Source: Paraburkholderia sp. PGU19
Lineage (GTDB): Bacteria > Pseudomonadota > Gammaproteobacteria > Burkholderiales > Burkholderiaceae
Reading direction: 5' to 3'
Length of the DNA: 64,000 nt
NCBI RefSeq assembly: GCF_013426915.1
Contig: NZ_AP023180.1
Coordinates: forward strand, 1,922,001-1,986,000
The number at the start of each line of letters is the position of its first letter. Position 1 is the stretch's first letter. Under the pieces are notes generated by a model. That model made no database searches, had not been told where the DNA came from, and worked only from the letters and a program-made list of their open reading frames with translations. Positions 16,728-24,947 of the stretch are shown here, piece by piece. The position numbers were made by a program, and so were the translations under genes.

Positions 16728-17470
16728 TTAAGGAACGATGTCCGCGTCGCCTTCGATCGCACCGCCGAAGTCGTTGATCGCGACGTAGTGCACCTTGCCG
16801 GACTTCACGCCGTTCATCTGCGGCACGGCGATGATCTCCTTGCCGCGCGGCGCGACCATGCCGCCGCGGTCGTTTTTGTAAGTCGCGCCGTTCGACGACA
16901 CCCTGATCTCGCTAAATGACACGTGATACGCAGTCGGATTCGACACGGCGAGCGCCTGGCCCTTGCCTTCCGGCGCCGGCACGACCTTCCAGTCGAGCTG
17001 GCGCGGCGCCTCGTCCGGCGTGCCCTGCAGCTTCGGCGGGCGCACGAAGACCTTGATCCGCGTGCGATAGGCGAATTGCAGCGTATTCGCATCGGCTTTC
17101 ACGTCGGCTTTGGGCGGCACGTCCAGCACGTTGAGCAGTAGACCGATTCCCGATCCTGCGGCAGCGCATCGCCGCTGTAGATGATGCGCAAGGTCTGCGA
17201 CCGGCCCGCATTCATGCGGAAAATGGGCGGTGTGATCACGAACGGCGTCCTGCTTTCGTCGATCTTCGCGTTGGCGTCGCCGCTGTCGAGCCAGACCTGG
17301 ACCAGCGACGGATTGCGGCTGTCGTTGGTCAGCTTGACTGTCACTTCCCGCTGATCGAGCGGATAGACAACGCGCGTGGCGCCAATCGTCACGCTAGCGC
17401 GCGCGGCGCCCGCGGCCATGACGGCCGCCAGCAGAACGATCGGCCATCGGCAGATCAGCCTCCGTTTCAT
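16728..17470 (-). pseudogene. Frameshifted periplasmic fimbrial chaperone (PapD family)
   Basis: Two overlapping frames together make one complete chaperone. The upstream part (from the ATG at 17470) gives a signal peptide, then SVTIGATRVVYPLDQREVTV, RTPFVITPPIFRMNAG and IIYSGDALPQDRESVY. The downstream part, in another frame, continues LDVPPKAD, RIKVFVRP and NPTAYHVSFSEI, and ends at 16728. The expected junction is SVYWLNVLDVPPK; restoring one base (a G on the coding strand, at 17135/17136) gives TAC TGG CTC AAC GTG and repairs the frame. The conserved Arg and Lys of the subunit-binding cleft (ATR, RIK) are present. It lies between pilin and usher genes. It may be a true mutation, phase variation or a sequencing error. 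Confidence 0.85.
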
Positions 17471-17546
17471 CAACATGTCGCGCGTGCTCCGTGCAATGCG
17501 AAAAGATCGGGGCAGGCACGCAAGCGCACGCCCCCACTTCAAGTGG

Positions 17547-18107
17547 TTACTGATACTGCATCGTGTATTGGATCGACGTGTTCACGTTACCCGGCTGCGC
17601 TTTGCCCGTTGCGTAGTACTGCGCGAAATAGTTCAGCGTGGCCGCACCGCCCGTGATCGTCGCGCCGTTGGTGGCGAGCGTGTTGTTGCCGCCCGTCAGG
17701 ATGTTGATCGGTTGCGTATTCGCGTTCAGCAGACGCACCTGCACGTTTTGCGCGGGCGAAGCCGATGCCTGATTCGTCAGATAACCGCTGCTCTGATCCA
17801 CGGTCGGGCCATTCTCGAAGCGCGCGACCGCCTTCGTGGCTGCGCCCGAACAACCGCTCAGCGTGAGGCGGATATCGCCGAGATTCGACATGCCGGCCGT
17901 CGCGCCGGCGGCTGCCAGCGAGCCAGCCTGCACGGTCGGCAGGAGCACCGCGACGTCGGCGGCCGAACCGCTCGCCGTGCTATTGATCGAGCAGGTGGTA
18001 TCCGTGACGGAACCTGTGATCGTGATCGTGCCGTCGGCCGCCTGGGCCGCCGGGGACAGGAATGCCATCAGACCGATAGCGGCCGTGGACAAGATGTGCT
18101 TTTGCAT
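17547..18107 (-). CDS. Major fimbrial subunit (type 1-like pilin)
   Basis: 186 residues. Start at the ATG at 18107 with TAGGAG just upstream; a few codons further upstream are open but less likely. Signal peptide MQKHILSTAAIGLMAFLSPAAQAAD. The mature pilin has GTITITGSVTDTTCSIN, a second Cys in LTLSGCSG, forming the conserved disulfide, and the ending NTSIQYTMQYQ with a penultimate-region Tyr for chaperone recognition. It is first in the operon and the probable shaft subunit, assembled by the downstream chaperone and usher. The strongly AT-rich upstream region suggests elaborate control of the operon or H-NS silencing (inference). Confidence 0.9.
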   Translation of the reverse strand: MQKHILSTAAIGLMAFLSPAAQAADGTITITGSVTDTTCSINSTASGSAADVAVLLPTVQAGSLAAAGATAGMSNLGDIRLTLSGCSGAATKAVARFENGPTVDQSSGYLTNQASASPAQNVQVRLLNANTQPINILTGGNNTLATNGATITGGAATLNYFAQYYATGKAQPGNVNTSIQYTMQYQ

Positions 18108-18890
18108 GCTGATGCTCCTAAAGTTACTTGCCAATAAAAAATGCTTTCCGATGCTTCACTGCCTGTTCCCGTCATGTCGCCCTCCGAGGCATGGCCTCTT
18201 GCCGTATCGGCGCATATCGAATCGTGAGAAGCGGCCTGAATGAAAGTGGAAGGACGACGCACCTGCGAATCAGATACGCATGACCATTACTAAGACATGC
18301 GAATCAGTTGGAAAACTACGCTAAGCGCAAACGTTTGCATCGCCAATCAAGTGAAAGCTAAATGTAACATTGACGACTGAACGCCTTGAATGACGAATGT
18401 CAACGGCCCTGTTTCCTGAGAATGACCTTAGGTGAACAAGCCCGCATAAAGCGTTGCGGACGCAATATCTGGCGGACTCAATGTACTTATAGAGCGGCAA
18501 TTGAACTCAAACGTGCCCGGCGTCCAAAACCTTGCGGACGCGATGCCTGGTCATGGGGTTCAAATCAAAAACTGATTGGGCAGCAAACGTTTGTGTCGTT
18601 GCGCGTTGATAAAACTTATCATCGTCAAATAGCGGCTTTGAATGACGAAGATCAATGATCTTATTTTTTTAAGATCCGATTGCGTAGGGGATTGGGAAAG
18701 CTTTTTGATTTCATTTGAGATGCACGAATAAAAATTCCTAAAGCACTTAGAAGTGACATTTCAGGCTTTCAGTGAATTTATAAATGCGTTATGCAGTAAG
18801 GCATCCCGTCGACGCATAACGCTTTTTGCGGTGATCGTGCGCTCATTGCTACCGACAGGACAAATAGAGAATCGGCAAGCTCAAATGGAA
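18108..18890. other. AT-rich non-coding region upstream of fimbrial operon with repeated motifs
   Basis: About 780 bp without a convincing gene and visibly richer in A and T than its surroundings. Two motif sets recur: CAAACGTTTG at 18328-18337 and 18584-18593, each followed 48 or 44 bp later by TTGAATGACGAA (18386-18397, 18638-18649); and TTGCGGACGC at 18454-18463 and 18532-18541. The palindromic CAAACGTTTG resembles an operator. Short open frames here have no protein-like character. Likely the control region of the pilin gene. Confidence 0.5.
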
Positions 18891-18924
18891 AAGCCCGAAG
18901 CACCCTCACGGGCGCTTCGGGCTT
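18891..18924 (-). terminator. Intrinsic terminator downstream of the MFS gene
   Basis: Stem AAGCCCGAAGC (18891-18901) pairs with GCTTCGGGCTT (18914-18924). It lies about 30 bp beyond the MFS stop codon and is T-rich on the minus-strand side. Confidence 0.8.
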
Positions 18925-18957
18925 CAACCGAAGAATGCGTTGTAGATGCGCGTTTCG

Positions 18958-20370
18958 CTAAGCGCCGCTCGCCTGATTCAACGTCAGATGCTTCGTCTCC
19001 GGCGCCCACGCAATCGAAACGATCATGCCGACAAGCAACACGGCGGACAGCGCAAGCATCGTCGAATGAAAGCCGAGTTGCGCGATGCCGAGCGGCAGCA
19101 GGAACGTGCCGACGGCCGAACCCAGCCGGCTGCATGCAATTGCGAGTCCGACGCCGCAGGCGCGCACTTCCGTCGGAAAGCACTCGGGCGGAAACACGCC
19201 GACCAGATTCGAGAACGCTGACATCGTCAGCGTAAACACGGCGAAGGCAACGATCATCCACAGCGCCGCCGATTCCGGCAACACGCTCAACGCCAGCAGC
19301 GACAGGCAAGTCACCGCGAACGAACCGATCAGAAACGCGCGGCGCGAGAGCACGATCGTCAGCCAGATACCGAGCAGCGCGCCGACCACGAGAAAGCCGT
19401 TGAGCAGGAAATCCGCGCCCGAGCCGTTGTCGAGATGAATCGCCTTGAGGATCGACGGCAGGAACGTGTAGATCGCGAAGTACGGAATCACGAGGCACAC
19501 GAAGAACGCGCAGTTGAAGATCGTGCGGCGGATCAGATCGCGTTTGAAAAGACGCGCAAAACCGCCTTGAGCGCCGTGCGCATGGTCGTCATGCGCGCCG
19601 TCGATCGTCACGTTCGGCCCGAAGTATTTCAGCACGATGGCCTGCGCTTCAGCGATGCGTCCCTTGCCGTGCAGCCAGCGCGGCGACTCCGGCGTGCCGA
19701 TTCGCATGACCAGCACCGCGAGCGCAGGCACACCCGCTGACGCCAGCAGCCAGCGCCACGCATCCGGCGACGCATCCGCGTAACACAGGCCGAGCACGTT
19801 CGCGACCACATAGCCGATCGTCCAGATCACGCTGAACGAGCCGAGCAGCGTGCCGCGATGCTTGCGCGGCGAGAACTCCGCGAGAATCGCGTGACCGACG
19901 GCGAAATCACCGCCCATGCCGAAGCCGATCAGCACGCGCAACGCGCAGAGCATCGCCGGTGAGGACACATAGAACTGCGCGAAAGCCGCGAGCGTGATGA
20001 TCAGAAAACTCAGCAGGAAAATACGCTGCCGGCCCATACGGTCCGATAACCACCCGAACACCAGACTGCCGACGAAAATCCCCATCAGCGCGGAACTGCC
20101 TATCATGCCTTGCCAGAACGCATCGAGCGGCATCTGCTTGTTGAGCGACGCGAGCGCATAGCCGATCGTGCCGAGCGCGAAGCCTTCCGTGAAGTGCGCA
20201 CCGAACGTCAGACCGGCAATCTTGATGTGGAAGCCATTCAGCGGCACATCGTCGAGCGAGACGGTATTGCGATTCGTATGTTGCGGGTGTTTAGCCTGGG
20301 CCGGCGCTGAAACGCGCGGGGACGGGGATGCGGGGCCGGACGGCCGCGCAAGCAGGTCTTGATCGCTCAA
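18958..20370 (-). CDS. MFS transporter (aromatic-acid/sugar-porter type)
   Basis: 470 residues with about twelve membrane spans. Motifs are GWLSDRMGRQRIFL after span 2 (the MFS loop-2 motif), RVLIGFGMGGDFAVGHAILAEFSPRKHRG in spans 4-5 and FPTEVRACGVGLAIACSRLGSAVGTFLLP late. The pattern resembles AAHS/NiaP-like carriers of aromatic or heterocyclic acids, but the substrate is not certain. Start chosen at TTG 20370 because AAGGAG lies 5 bp before it; the open frame upstream to 20454 has no better start. It follows the aldehyde dehydrogenase by 90 bp on the same strand. A strong leader hairpin (20387-20414) sits just before its ribosome site. A terminator follows the gene. Confidence 0.85.
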   Translation of the reverse strand: MSDQDLLARPSGPASPSPRVSAPAQAKHPQHTNRNTVSLDDVPLNGFHIKIAGLTFGAHFTEGFALGTIGYALASLNKQMPLDAFWQGMIGSSALMGIFVGSLVFGWLSDRMGRQRIFLLSFLIITLAAFAQFYVSSPAMLCALRVLIGFGMGGDFAVGHAILAEFSPRKHRGTLLGSFSVIWTIGYVVANVLGLCYADASPDAWRWLLASAGVPALAVLVMRIGTPESPRWLHGKGRIAEAQAIVLKYFGPNVTIDGAHDDHAHGAQGGFARLFKRDLIRRTIFNCAFFVCLVIPYFAIYTFLPSILKAIHLDNGSGADFLLNGFLVVGALLGIWLTIVLSRRAFLIGSFAVTCLSLLALSVLPESAALWMIVAFAVFTLTMSAFSNLVGVFPPECFPTEVRACGVGLAIACSRLGSAVGTFLLPLGIAQLGFHSTMLALSAVLLVGMIVSIAWAPETKHLTLNQASGA

Positions 20371-20386
20371 GATGTCTCCTTGTAAT

Positions 20387-20414
20387 CGCGTCCCGTGTTG
20401 CGCGCCGGGACGCG
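20387..20414 (-). promoter_or_regulatory. Leader hairpin of the MFS gene
   Basis: Perfect 9-bp stem CGCGTCCCG (20387-20395) and CGGGACGCG (20406-20414) with a 10-nt loop, about 6 bp upstream of AAGGAG. Its position matches the dispersed leader-hairpin family, but the core sequence differs. It could be an attenuator, an mRNA stabiliser or a terminator of the upstream aldehyde dehydrogenase transcript. Confidence 0.5.
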
Positions 20415-20460
20415 TACTTCCTTGCCTTTCCGCCGCGCGTGGCGGACGAAGCACTGACGA

Positions 20461-21900
20461 CTAGCGGCCCAGACCGCCCATCATCATGTACTTCAGTTCG
20501 ACGTACTCATCCATTCCGTACTTCGAGCCTTCACGGCCGAGGCCCGACTGCTTGACGCCGCCGAACGGCGCGACTTCCGTCGAAATGATGCCTTCGTTGA
20601 TGCCGACCATGCCGCTTTCCAGCGCTTCCGCGACGCGCCATGCACGCCCCAGATCGCGCGTGTAGAAGTACGCGGACAAACCGAACGGCGTATCGTTCGC
20701 GGCCTTGACCGCTTCGTCTTCCGTCTTGAAGCGGAAGCACGCGGCGACCGGGCCGAAGGTTTCTTCTTCGGCGATCAGCATCGGTTGCTTCGCGTCGACG
20801 AGCACTGTCGGCTCGTAGAACGTGCCGCCCAGCGCGTGACGCTTGCCGCCCGTCAACGCCTTCGCGCCATGCTGGAACGCATCGGCGACGTGCGCCTCGA
20901 CTTTCAGCAGCGCGGCCTCGTTGATCAGCGGACCTTGCTCGACCTCGCCCTTCAGCGCATCGCCGACGCGCATCTTCTTCACGGCTTCCGTCAATGCCTG
21001 CGTGAACGCGTCGTAAATGCCGTCCTGCACATAGAACCGGTTCACGCACACGCAGGTCTGCCCGGTGTTGCGGAACTTCGACGCCATCGCGCCCTGCACG
21101 GCGGCGTCGATGTCGGCATCGTCGAACACGATGAACGGCGCGTTGCCGCCCAGTTCCAGCGACAGCTTCTTCAACGTATCCGCCGACTGCTTCGCGAGCA
21201 GCTTGCCGACGCGCGTCGATCCCGTGAACGACAGCTTGCGCACGACAGGCGATTCCGTCAGCACGCCGCCAATCGCCACGGCATCGCCCGACACGATGTT
21301 GAACACACCCGCCGGAATGCCCGCTCGCTCCGCGAGCACGGCCAGCGCGAACGCGGACAGCGGCGTTTCTTCGGAAGGCTTCAGGACCATCGTGCACCCG
21401 GCTGCGATTGCGGGGCCGGCCTTGCGTGTGATCATCGCGAGCGGGAAATTCCACGGCGTGATCGCCGCGACCACGCCAACCGGCTCACGCGTGACGATGA
21501 TCTTCGAATCGGGCTTCGGGCTCGGAATCACGTCGCCGTAGCTGCGCTTCGCTTCTTCTGCGAACCATTCGAAGAAGCTCGCGGCGTAGCCGACTTCGCC
21601 CTTCGCTTCGGCGAGCGGCTTGCCTTGCTCGCGCGTCAGCAGTTCGGCGAGCGCGTCGCGATGTTCGAGCATCAGCTCGCCCCAACGCTTCACGCGTGCG
21701 CCGCGCTCTTTCGCGGTCAGCGCGCGCCAGGCGGGGAACGCGCGCTCGGCGGCGTCGATGGCTTGCGCCGTTTCCTGCGCGCCACCCTTCGCGACGTTGG
21801 CGATTACCTCGCCCGTTGCCGGATTGCGAACGGGATACGTGTTCGCGCTTTCGTACCACTCGCCGTTGATGTAGTGGCCTGTGCGGAGAAATTCACTCAT
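20461..21900 (-). CDS. NAD(P)-dependent succinate-semialdehyde-type aldehyde dehydrogenase
   Basis: 479 residues. It oxidises an aldehyde to an acid. Conserved ALDH features are ITPWNFPLAMITRK (cofactor site), FTGSTRVGKLL (Rossmann-like loop), LELGGNAPFIVFDDADID with the general-base Glu, and NTGQTCVCVNRF with the catalytic Cys near residue 284. The CVCVN form and overall spacing resemble GabD-type succinate-semialdehyde dehydrogenases, but related semialdehydes are possible. Its ATG overlaps the aldo/keto reductase stop (ATGA), showing translational coupling. With the reductase and formaldehyde-activating enzyme upstream, an aldehyde-processing pathway is implied; its substrate is not known. 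Confidence 0.9.
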   Translation of the reverse strand: MSEFLRTGHYINGEWYESANTYPVRNPATGEVIANVAKGGAQETAQAIDAAERAFPAWRALTAKERGARVKRWGELMLEHRDALAELLTREQGKPLAEAKGEVGYAASFFEWFAEEAKRSYGDVIPSPKPDSKIIVTREPVGVVAAITPWNFPLAMITRKAGPAIAAGCTMVLKPSEETPLSAFALAVLAERAGIPAGVFNIVSGDAVAIGGVLTESPVVRKLSFTGSTRVGKLLAKQSADTLKKLSLELGGNAPFIVFDDADIDAAVQGAMASKFRNTGQTCVCVNRFYVQDGIYDAFTQALTEAVKKMRVGDALKGEVEQGPLINEAALLKVEAHVADAFQHGAKALTGGKRHALGGTFYEPTVLVDAKQPMLIAEEETFGPVAACFRFKTEDEAVKAANDTPFGLSAYFYTRDLGRAWRVAEALESGMVGINEGIISTEVAPFGGVKQSGLGREGSKYGMDEYVELKYMMMGGLGR

Positions 21901-22943
21901 GCTGCTTTGTCCAGATTGCTTGCTACGTCGGCGAACGTGCCTTGTGCGGCACGCGCTTCGCGCGCGATGCGCTTGCCCGCCGTGTAGTCGTTGATCAGAT
22001 CGCATGGCGTGTAGTTGCGCTCCAGCTCGTGCAGTTCTTCCGCTTCGAGCTTCGTGCCCAGCGCGGCCAGTGCGCTGTCGAACTGCGCCGGTGTATCCGC
22101 GCCGACCAGCATGCTCGCGATGCCTTCGCGTTGCAGCACCCATGCCTGCGCGATCTGCGCCGCAGAGACACCGCGCTTCGCCGCCACGCGCGCCACCGAT
22201 GCCGCGATCTCACGCGACGCCGTGTCGCCATACATTTGCGCGGTGAAGAAGTCGGTCTGGTTGCGCGTCGATTGCGCGTCGCTGGTCAGAAGACCGCGCG
22301 CGAGCGGGCTGAACACCGACACGCCCACACCCTGATCCTGGCAATACGGAATCATTTCGCGCTCTTCCTCGCGATAGGCGAGGTTCAGTTGCAGCTGCAT
22401 GTTGATCGGCTTGTGCCAGCCGTTGCGCTCGCACACCTGCATGATCTTCGCGAACTGCCACGTGTACATCGTCGATACGCCGATGTAGCGCGCCTTGCCT
22501 GCGCGCACGATGTCGTTCAGCGCGCCCATCGTCTCTTCGACGGGCGTGTTCACGTCGAAGTAATGCAGCATGTAGATATCGACGTAGTCCATGCCCAGAC
22601 GCGACAGCGAACCGTCGATGCCGTCCATGATGTGCTTGCGCGAATGGCCGCCCGCGTTCTGGTACGTGCCCATGTCGTAGCCGACCTTGGTCGTCACGAC
22701 GATCTCTTCGCGGCGCGCGAGGCGCTTCAGGATGCGGCCGACCACTTCTTCGCCGACGCCCGTCGAGTAGAAGTCAGCCAGGTCGATGAAGTTGACGCCG
22801 GCTTCGAGCGCGTGACGCACGATCGGCTCGCTTTGCGCTTCATCGAAAATCCACGGCTTCCATTGCGGCGTGCCCATGTTCATCGTGCCGAGGCACAGAC
22901 GCGAAACCTTCAGGCCCGACTGGCCGAGGCGAATGTATTCCAT
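21897..22943 (-). CDS. Aldo/keto reductase
   Basis: 348 residues, (beta/alpha)8 fold. The catalytic tetrad is visible: Asp54 and Tyr59 in NFIDLADFYS, Lys86 in TTKVGYD and His127 in MLHYFD. The cofactor-binding C-terminal part has VFSPLARGLL and the IASMLVGADTPAQFDSAL stretch. It belongs to the YajO/Tas-like group of NADPH-dependent reductases, and the substrate is unknown. The ribosome site AGGAGA lies before the ATG. The 175-bp leader contains three tandem copies of the hairpin family. Its stop overlaps the start of the aldehyde dehydrogenase gene. It probably reduces or rearranges a carbonyl intermediate handled by the dehydrogenase. Confidence 0.9.
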   Translation of the reverse strand: MEYIRLGQSGLKVSRLCLGTMNMGTPQWKPWIFDEAQSEPIVRHALEAGVNFIDLADFYSTGVGEEVVGRILKRLARREEIVVTTKVGYDMGTYQNAGGHSRKHIMDGIDGSLSRLGMDYVDIYMLHYFDVNTPVEETMGALNDIVRAGKARYIGVSTMYTWQFAKIMQVCERNGWHKPINMQLQLNLAYREEEREMIPYCQDQGVGVSVFSPLARGLLTSDAQSTRNQTDFFTAQMYGDTASREIAASVARVAAKRGVSAAQIAQAWVLQREGIASMLVGADTPAQFDSALAALGTKLEAEELHELERNYTPCDLINDYTAGKRIAREARAAQGTFADVASNLDKAA

Positions 22944-22959
22944 TGCGATGTCTCCTGTC

Positions 22960-23093
22960 GGCCCACGTTGGCGCTTTAGCGCCTACGTGGGCCCCATGCC
23001 AGGTCGATCAGAGTTGGCGCTTCAGCGCTTACTCTGATCCCTTGGCGAGTCGGCCCACGTTGGCGCTTTAGCGCCTACGTGGACCCCATGCCC
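22960..23093 (-). promoter_or_regulatory. Tandem array of three leader hairpins before the aldo/keto reductase gene
   Basis: Three elements lie in a row. Element 1: arms GGCCCACGT (22960-22968) and ACGTGGGCC (22985-22993). Element 2: arms GATCAGAGT (23006-23014) and ACTCTGATC (23031-23039). Element 3: arms GGCCCACGT (23052-23060) and ACGTGGACC (23077-23085, one wobble). All share the inner hairpin GGCGC-TTTA/TTCA-GCGC, and elements 1 and 3 also share the tail CCCCATGCC. The outer arms change together while the core stays fixed, which indicates selection for RNA pairing. The first element ends right beside the ribosome site. No name for this family is known to me. Confidence 0.75.
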
Positions 23094-23118
23094 GCTAGGG
23101 CGTAGTGAATACGAAGGC

Positions 23119-23640
23119 TTATCGCTGCTTCGGCGTATAGAACGGGTTCGACACTTCTCGCGCGGCGGCAAACACTTCTTCCTTGTGCGGCAGGCCCTTC
23201 ATCGCCGCGAGAATCGCGTTCTTGCATGCGCGGTAGTTGTTCTCGAACACGGCGTCGAGATCGTCGGTCTTCGGGTTGACCCAGTTCGCCGACACGACGA
23301 CCCAGTCGTTTTCCGCTTCGGGCGGCAGCGTGCCGTTCTCCAGCGACTCGGCCACCGCCTTCGCGATGCCCGCCTGCGATGCGCCCCACGTTGCGTTGCC
23401 GTGGAAGTCGCCTTCGATCTGCGCCTTGTTCACGTACAGCGTCAGCGGCTTGGTCGGCACGCCCGGACGCGCGATCACGACGAACGGCGCGTGGCCGGCG
23501 GAAGGCGTCGACAGCGCGGTGGCGAACGCCTGACCAGCGGGGCCGTTGCGCGGACCGACCAGCACGTTGATGTGCGCGAGGTTCACGCCCGGGCCTTCGA
23601 ATCCTTCGCCGATATACAGTTGCTTCTCAGTGGTGCTCAT
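23119..23640 (-). CDS. fae: Formaldehyde-activating enzyme (Fae family)
   Basis: 173 residues, the normal Fae length. Fae condenses formaldehyde with tetrahydromethanopterin in the cytoplasm. Family features: IGEGFEGPGVNLAHINVLVG with the proposed catalytic His at residue 23, GPRNGPAGQAFATAL, an FVVIARPGVPTKPLTLYVNKA block, GASQAGIAKAVAESL and a C-terminal NNYRACKNAILAAMKG. In the methylotroph protein, as I recall it, the motif reads AHID; here it is AHIN. The ATG at 23640 is chosen; upstream codons in the frame look non-coding. No other methanopterin-pathway gene is in the window. The neighbours are an aldo/keto reductase and an aldehyde dehydrogenase, so a changed or non-C1 aldehyde role is possible. 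Confidence 0.85.
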   Translation of the reverse strand: MSTTEKQLYIGEGFEGPGVNLAHINVLVGPRNGPAGQAFATALSTPSAGHAPFVVIARPGVPTKPLTLYVNKAQIEGDFHGNATWGASQAGIAKAVAESLENGTLPPEAENDWVVVSANWVNPKTDDLDAVFENNYRACKNAILAAMKGLPHKEEVFAAAREVSNPFYTPKQR

Positions 23641-24208
23641 CTGTCCAGTTCCATCAGGTTGAGTGGGATGCGCTGATTGTGCTGGCCGCCAGGCAGGACG
23701 ATGAAGCGATGTTTTTTGATCCGGGGTATGAGGCGGACTCAACTCCGGGTTTCCACTGAGTGATGGCTGGTGAGGAAAAACGCTGAGGTGAGGGTTTTCG
23801 GGAGGCACGAAGATCAGACGCGAACGACGCTTTAAACAATGGCGGAGCGTTCTTAAGAAACGCGTCAGCAAGGTACGCGAGAAGCGCGCCGACGTTTCGC
23901 ACGAAATCCCGAAAATCCTTTCTGCATAAGGCTTTCGCGGCAGTCACTAGAATCATGAGACCGCGCTTGCCCCAGCGCCGCGAGGTGTATCGCAGGCAAG
24001 CAACGGCGAATCCGGCGCGCCGTGTCGAACGGGCGGCGCCAGTTAAAGGTGAGAGTTTTCGGGATTCCCGCGACGGTGCGCCTGGCAACTGCGCTTTCGC
24101 TCACTGTACGGTTCACCGGTCAAAGGCCGGCACCGCTGCGGGATGAAAAAACAGGAAGGTGGAGCAAGCGCACTTATCGGCTAACGGCGACGGGCGCTTG
24201 CGCCAGTT
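23641..24208. other. Non-coding region between fae and the H-NS-like gene
   Basis: About 570 bp in which every open frame is short and lacks protein-like composition. No strong hairpin or promoter consensus was noticed. It should contain the promoter of the fae operon and the end of the H-NS-like transcript. Confidence 0.4.
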
Positions 24209-24502
24209 TCATTCGTCGATCAAAAACTTGTCGCGATTCTTACCCGCGAGCCAACCCGGCGCACGGCCACGACCGCTCCAGGTTTCGCCTGTCTTGGGGT
24301 TGCGGTATTTCGGCGGCAGTGCAGCTTTGCGCGCCGCCGCGCGCACCTTGCTCGAGAAGCCAAGCTCCTCGGCGGTGATGCCGTATTCGGCAATCTTCTG
24401 TTTGATGTCAGCGATCGCCTGAGTCACTTCCTGTTCACGTGCTTGTTCCATCTCCTTCTGAAGCTTTTCGAGTTGGGCGGTCAGCTGTCTGTATGTGGCC
24501 AT
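24209..24502 (-). CDS. H-NS-family nucleoid protein
   Basis: 97 residues. The N-terminal part is a charged coiled coil (MATYRQLTAQLEKLQKEMEQAREQEVTQAIADIKQKI), followed by the short C-terminal DNA-binding domain PPKYRNPKTGETWSGRGRAPGWLAG, which contains the family TWSGRGR-PWL core. Such proteins bind AT-rich DNA in the minor groove and silence acquired genes. The ATG at 24502 is chosen because the coiled-coil start is canonical there; the frame extends eleven codons further. It is monocistronic. AT-rich islands in this window (18.1-18.9, 31.7-32.1 and 51.2-51.4 kb) are plausible targets, but that is inference. Confidence 0.92.
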   Translation of the reverse strand: MATYRQLTAQLEKLQKEMEQAREQEVTQAIADIKQKIAEYGITAEELGFSSKVRAAARKAALPPKYRNPKTGETWSGRGRAPGWLAGKNRDKFLIDE

Positions 24503-24552
24503 CTGGCGAAGTCTCCTTGCAAAGCTGTACGGCAACTCAGACCGTACCAGAC

Positions 24553-24902
24553 CTAAAAAGTGCCGGGTAGCAGTGTAGTGCTGTCAGAGATCCACGAGCA
24601 CTGCGCACCGTCAAACAAACGTGCGATCAGATTCACGGTGGGATCGCTGAACCAGCGGGTACCGAAGGCACGTGGCCATCGGAACGATTCGATCGACAGG
24701 CCGGGGCCGCAGACTTGCCTTGACCACCGAACGTGTCCGATGGAGGGTATACGAAGCGGGTCCTACACGCATCGAACAAACCGAGCCCGCCATTGCGCCA
24801 TGCGAGCGTCACGACGCGAGCCACGTCGCCGCGCTCGACATAGCCTTGCATCGCATCCGTCAAGCGCGCGAGACGCGCGGCCGTGAATCCTGCTCTGTCC
24901 AT
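24553..24902 (-). pseudogene. Remnant of a serine hydrolase (class C beta-lactamase-like)
   Basis: From the ATG at 24902 the frame reads MDRAGFTAARLARLTDAMQGYVERGDVARVVTLAWRNG, which is the typical N-terminus of beta-lactamase-family esterases. After about 40 residues the family resemblance stops. Near the other end, a different frame reads FGTRWFSDPTVNLIARLF and stops at 24553, which resembles the C-terminal GT-WF-DP-NL segment of the same family. The SxxK and YxN catalytic motifs are absent. The simplest reading is a gene that lost about 300 internal codons. It lies between the H-NS-like gene and a small hypothetical gene. Confidence 0.65.
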
Positions 24903-24947
24903 GAACACGTTCCGTGGGCAAGGCCAGCGCGCGCAACACCGCGACGC

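Noticed and set aside
18386..18658. A 90-codon rightward frame in the AT-rich fimbrial upstream region
   Set aside because: No ribosome site, irregular composition and overlap with repeated regulatory-looking motifs.
20387..20414. Inclusion of this hairpin in the leader-hairpin family
   Set aside because: Position is the same, but it lacks the conserved GCGCTnAAGCGC core, so it is listed separately.
22960..23093. CRISPR-like interpretation of the three similar hairpins
   Set aside because: Spacing of about 46 bp and partly different arms fit covarying RNA hairpins; there are no unique spacers between exact repeats and no cas genes.
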